Shown here one piece after another: positions 63,398 to 64,000 of a DNA stretch of 64,000 bases. Source of the DNA: Lachnospiraceae bacterium (lineage in GTDB: Bacteria > Bacillota > Clostridia > Lachnospirales > Lachnospiraceae); the NCBI GenBank assembly GCA_017935565.1, contig JAGBHK010000016.1, positions 104,452 through 168,451 on the forward strand, in the 5' to 3' direction. Each line of letters begins with the position of its first letter. Position 1 is the first letter of the stretch. Under the pieces are notes generated by a model that did not search any database, was not told the origin of the DNA, and saw only the letters and a program-made list of their open reading frames with translations. The position numbers and the translations under genes were made by a program.

Positions 63398-63436
63398 CTT
63401 GATTTATTGTACCGAAGTACAAGGGAATAAATCAAG
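63398..63436. other. Stable hairpin in a gene-poor 369-base gap
   Basis: CTTGATTTATTGTAC pairs with GTACAAGGGAATAAATCAAG around a 4-base loop, with three unpaired bases on one side. The surrounding gap (63191-63559) also holds a 12-base direct repeat CCATGCACTCGA (63519-63530 and 63541-63552), separated by 10 bases. No gene is convincing; a minus-strand stretch at 63340-63400 reads like a decayed protein C terminus. Confidence 0.45.
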
Positions 63437-63559
63437 AAGATTTACTGTTAAAGGGAACATATCGAAGAAGGTAGTTCTTTCTATAGTTATGTATATTCTG
63501 TATTTCCTTGATTTCTCCCATGCACTCGAGATGGGTGAGCCATGCACTCGACGTTTATT

Positions 63560-64000
63560 TTACAAATCTCTAATCTTTTCTTTGTTAAAAAGTAAAAACG
63601 CAAAATACTCTGCCACTTTCATCGCATCTTCTTCTGATGCGAATTTCTTATTATTGTATTCCCATTTCCACTTACCATCACCATAACCAATTCCCCAATC
63701 GCCTATTTTGCTTTTAACTATGGTAAAATTTGATTCCCCAATATAAGCCGTCATATTTCCATTAACACTTCTTCTCCATTTATGAATCGACTCATTTCGA
63801 CTTTGGCATATTAACATCCCAGCAATTCCTTTTGTAGAATATATGCTACTCAACATAGCTTTTCTTTTCTCATATCCCTCTTCTGAAATCTTATCATAGA
63901 AGCTGTAATTTTTAGAAACTTTATATTCAAACAATGTTTTATTTGCTATAGCAAAATCTTCTGCCTGTTGATAATCAACCTTACATGTATGAAAAACTTC
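63560..64000 (-). CDS. Uncharacterised protein, partial (5' end beyond right edge)
   Basis: The frame is open from the window edge to a TAA at 63560, giving 146 visible residues and no ATG near the edge, so the start lies outside. Visible features are a basic helical part (EEGYEKRKAMLSSIYST), a Trp/Gly-rich beta segment (KIGDWGIGYGDGKWKWEYNN) and a C-terminal helix (SEEDAMKVAEYFAFLLFNKE). No family was recognised and no membrane segment is visible. Confidence 0.6.
   Translation of the reverse strand, partial: EVFHTCKVDYQQAEDFAIANKTLFEYKVSKNYSFYDKISEEGYEKRKAMLSSIYSTKGIAGMLICQSRNESIHKWRRSVNGNMTAYIGESNFTIVKSKIGDWGIGYGDGKWKWEYNNKKFASEEDAMKVAEYFAFLLFNKEKIRDL

Noticed and set aside
63387-63686. 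99-residue plus-strand frame
   Set aside because: It crosses the hairpin and the opposite-strand partial gene, has no ribosome site and no recognisable domain.

Overview
The window is AT-rich, densely packed, and about 85% of its genes are on the minus strand. It looks like a Lachnospiraceae-type Firmicute (Lachnospira/Butyrivibrio-like). Evidence for this: strong AGGAGG ribosome sites, a spoIIAA-spoIIAB-sigF sporulation operon, Firmicute-type ValS and SdaA, KtrAB, and a large pectin/rhamnogalacturonan catabolic region. I saw no rRNA, tRNA, insertion sequence with a transposase, CRISPR array or phage genes.

Layout. 1-1172: a c-di-GMP-type GGDEF/EAL protein cut by the left edge. 1226-2804: a GNAT acetyltransferase behind lrgAB. 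2805-3230: two hairpin-rich palindromic elements. 3231-4751: a lone MurE-like ligase. 4785-6277: the spoIIA operon. 6350-9206: a TPR protein, a 45-residue protein and folC. 9369-10649: a ribbon-helix-helix protein and an SPFH membrane protein with a palindromic promoter. 10747-11330: an eight-copy 51-bp tandem array and another palindromic element. 11318-20393: FapA-like protein, valS, and two potassium uptake systems (TrkH-TrkA and KtrB-KtrA) divergent from one another. 20432-29558: DUF5662 protein, aspartate kinase, a hydrolase, a heterodimeric ABC exporter, a CDF transporter and an EAL-LamG fusion.

29587-43710 is the pectin region. One operon (GH88, kduD/kduI, DUF2264, heparinase II/III-like, eda, kdgK) converts unsaturated uronides to pyruvate and glyceraldehyde 3-phosphate. 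An AraC-type regulator diverges from it. A second operon (GH105, TIM-barrel epimerase, rhaM, rhaA, rhaD, a membrane protein) handles L-rhamnose. Together they process rhamnogalacturonan disaccharides, but no rhamnulokinase is present. Two A-homopolymer length differences disturb the first operon: one splits kdgK and one fuses kduD to kduI.

43831-50823: ilvE, then an ABC/DUF1430-like 'bacteriocin-associated' module preceded by what I read as a class I c-di-GMP riboswitch with an overlapping intrinsic terminator, then an amino-acid ABC system whose binding domain is circularly permuted and fused to the permease. 50869-64000: a zinc-ribbon membrane protein, nth, agcS, a beta-helical surface protein, purB, cyuA-sdaA (cysteine/serine breakdown), a leucine-rich-repeat surface protein, and two uncharacterised proteins, the last cut by the right edge.

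The best candidates for something new are the riboswitch-controlled exporter module (48050-48292), the mobile-looking palindromic elements (one flanked by an 11-bp duplication in the lrgA ribosome site), the 51-bp hairpin array, and the EAL-LamG fusion.
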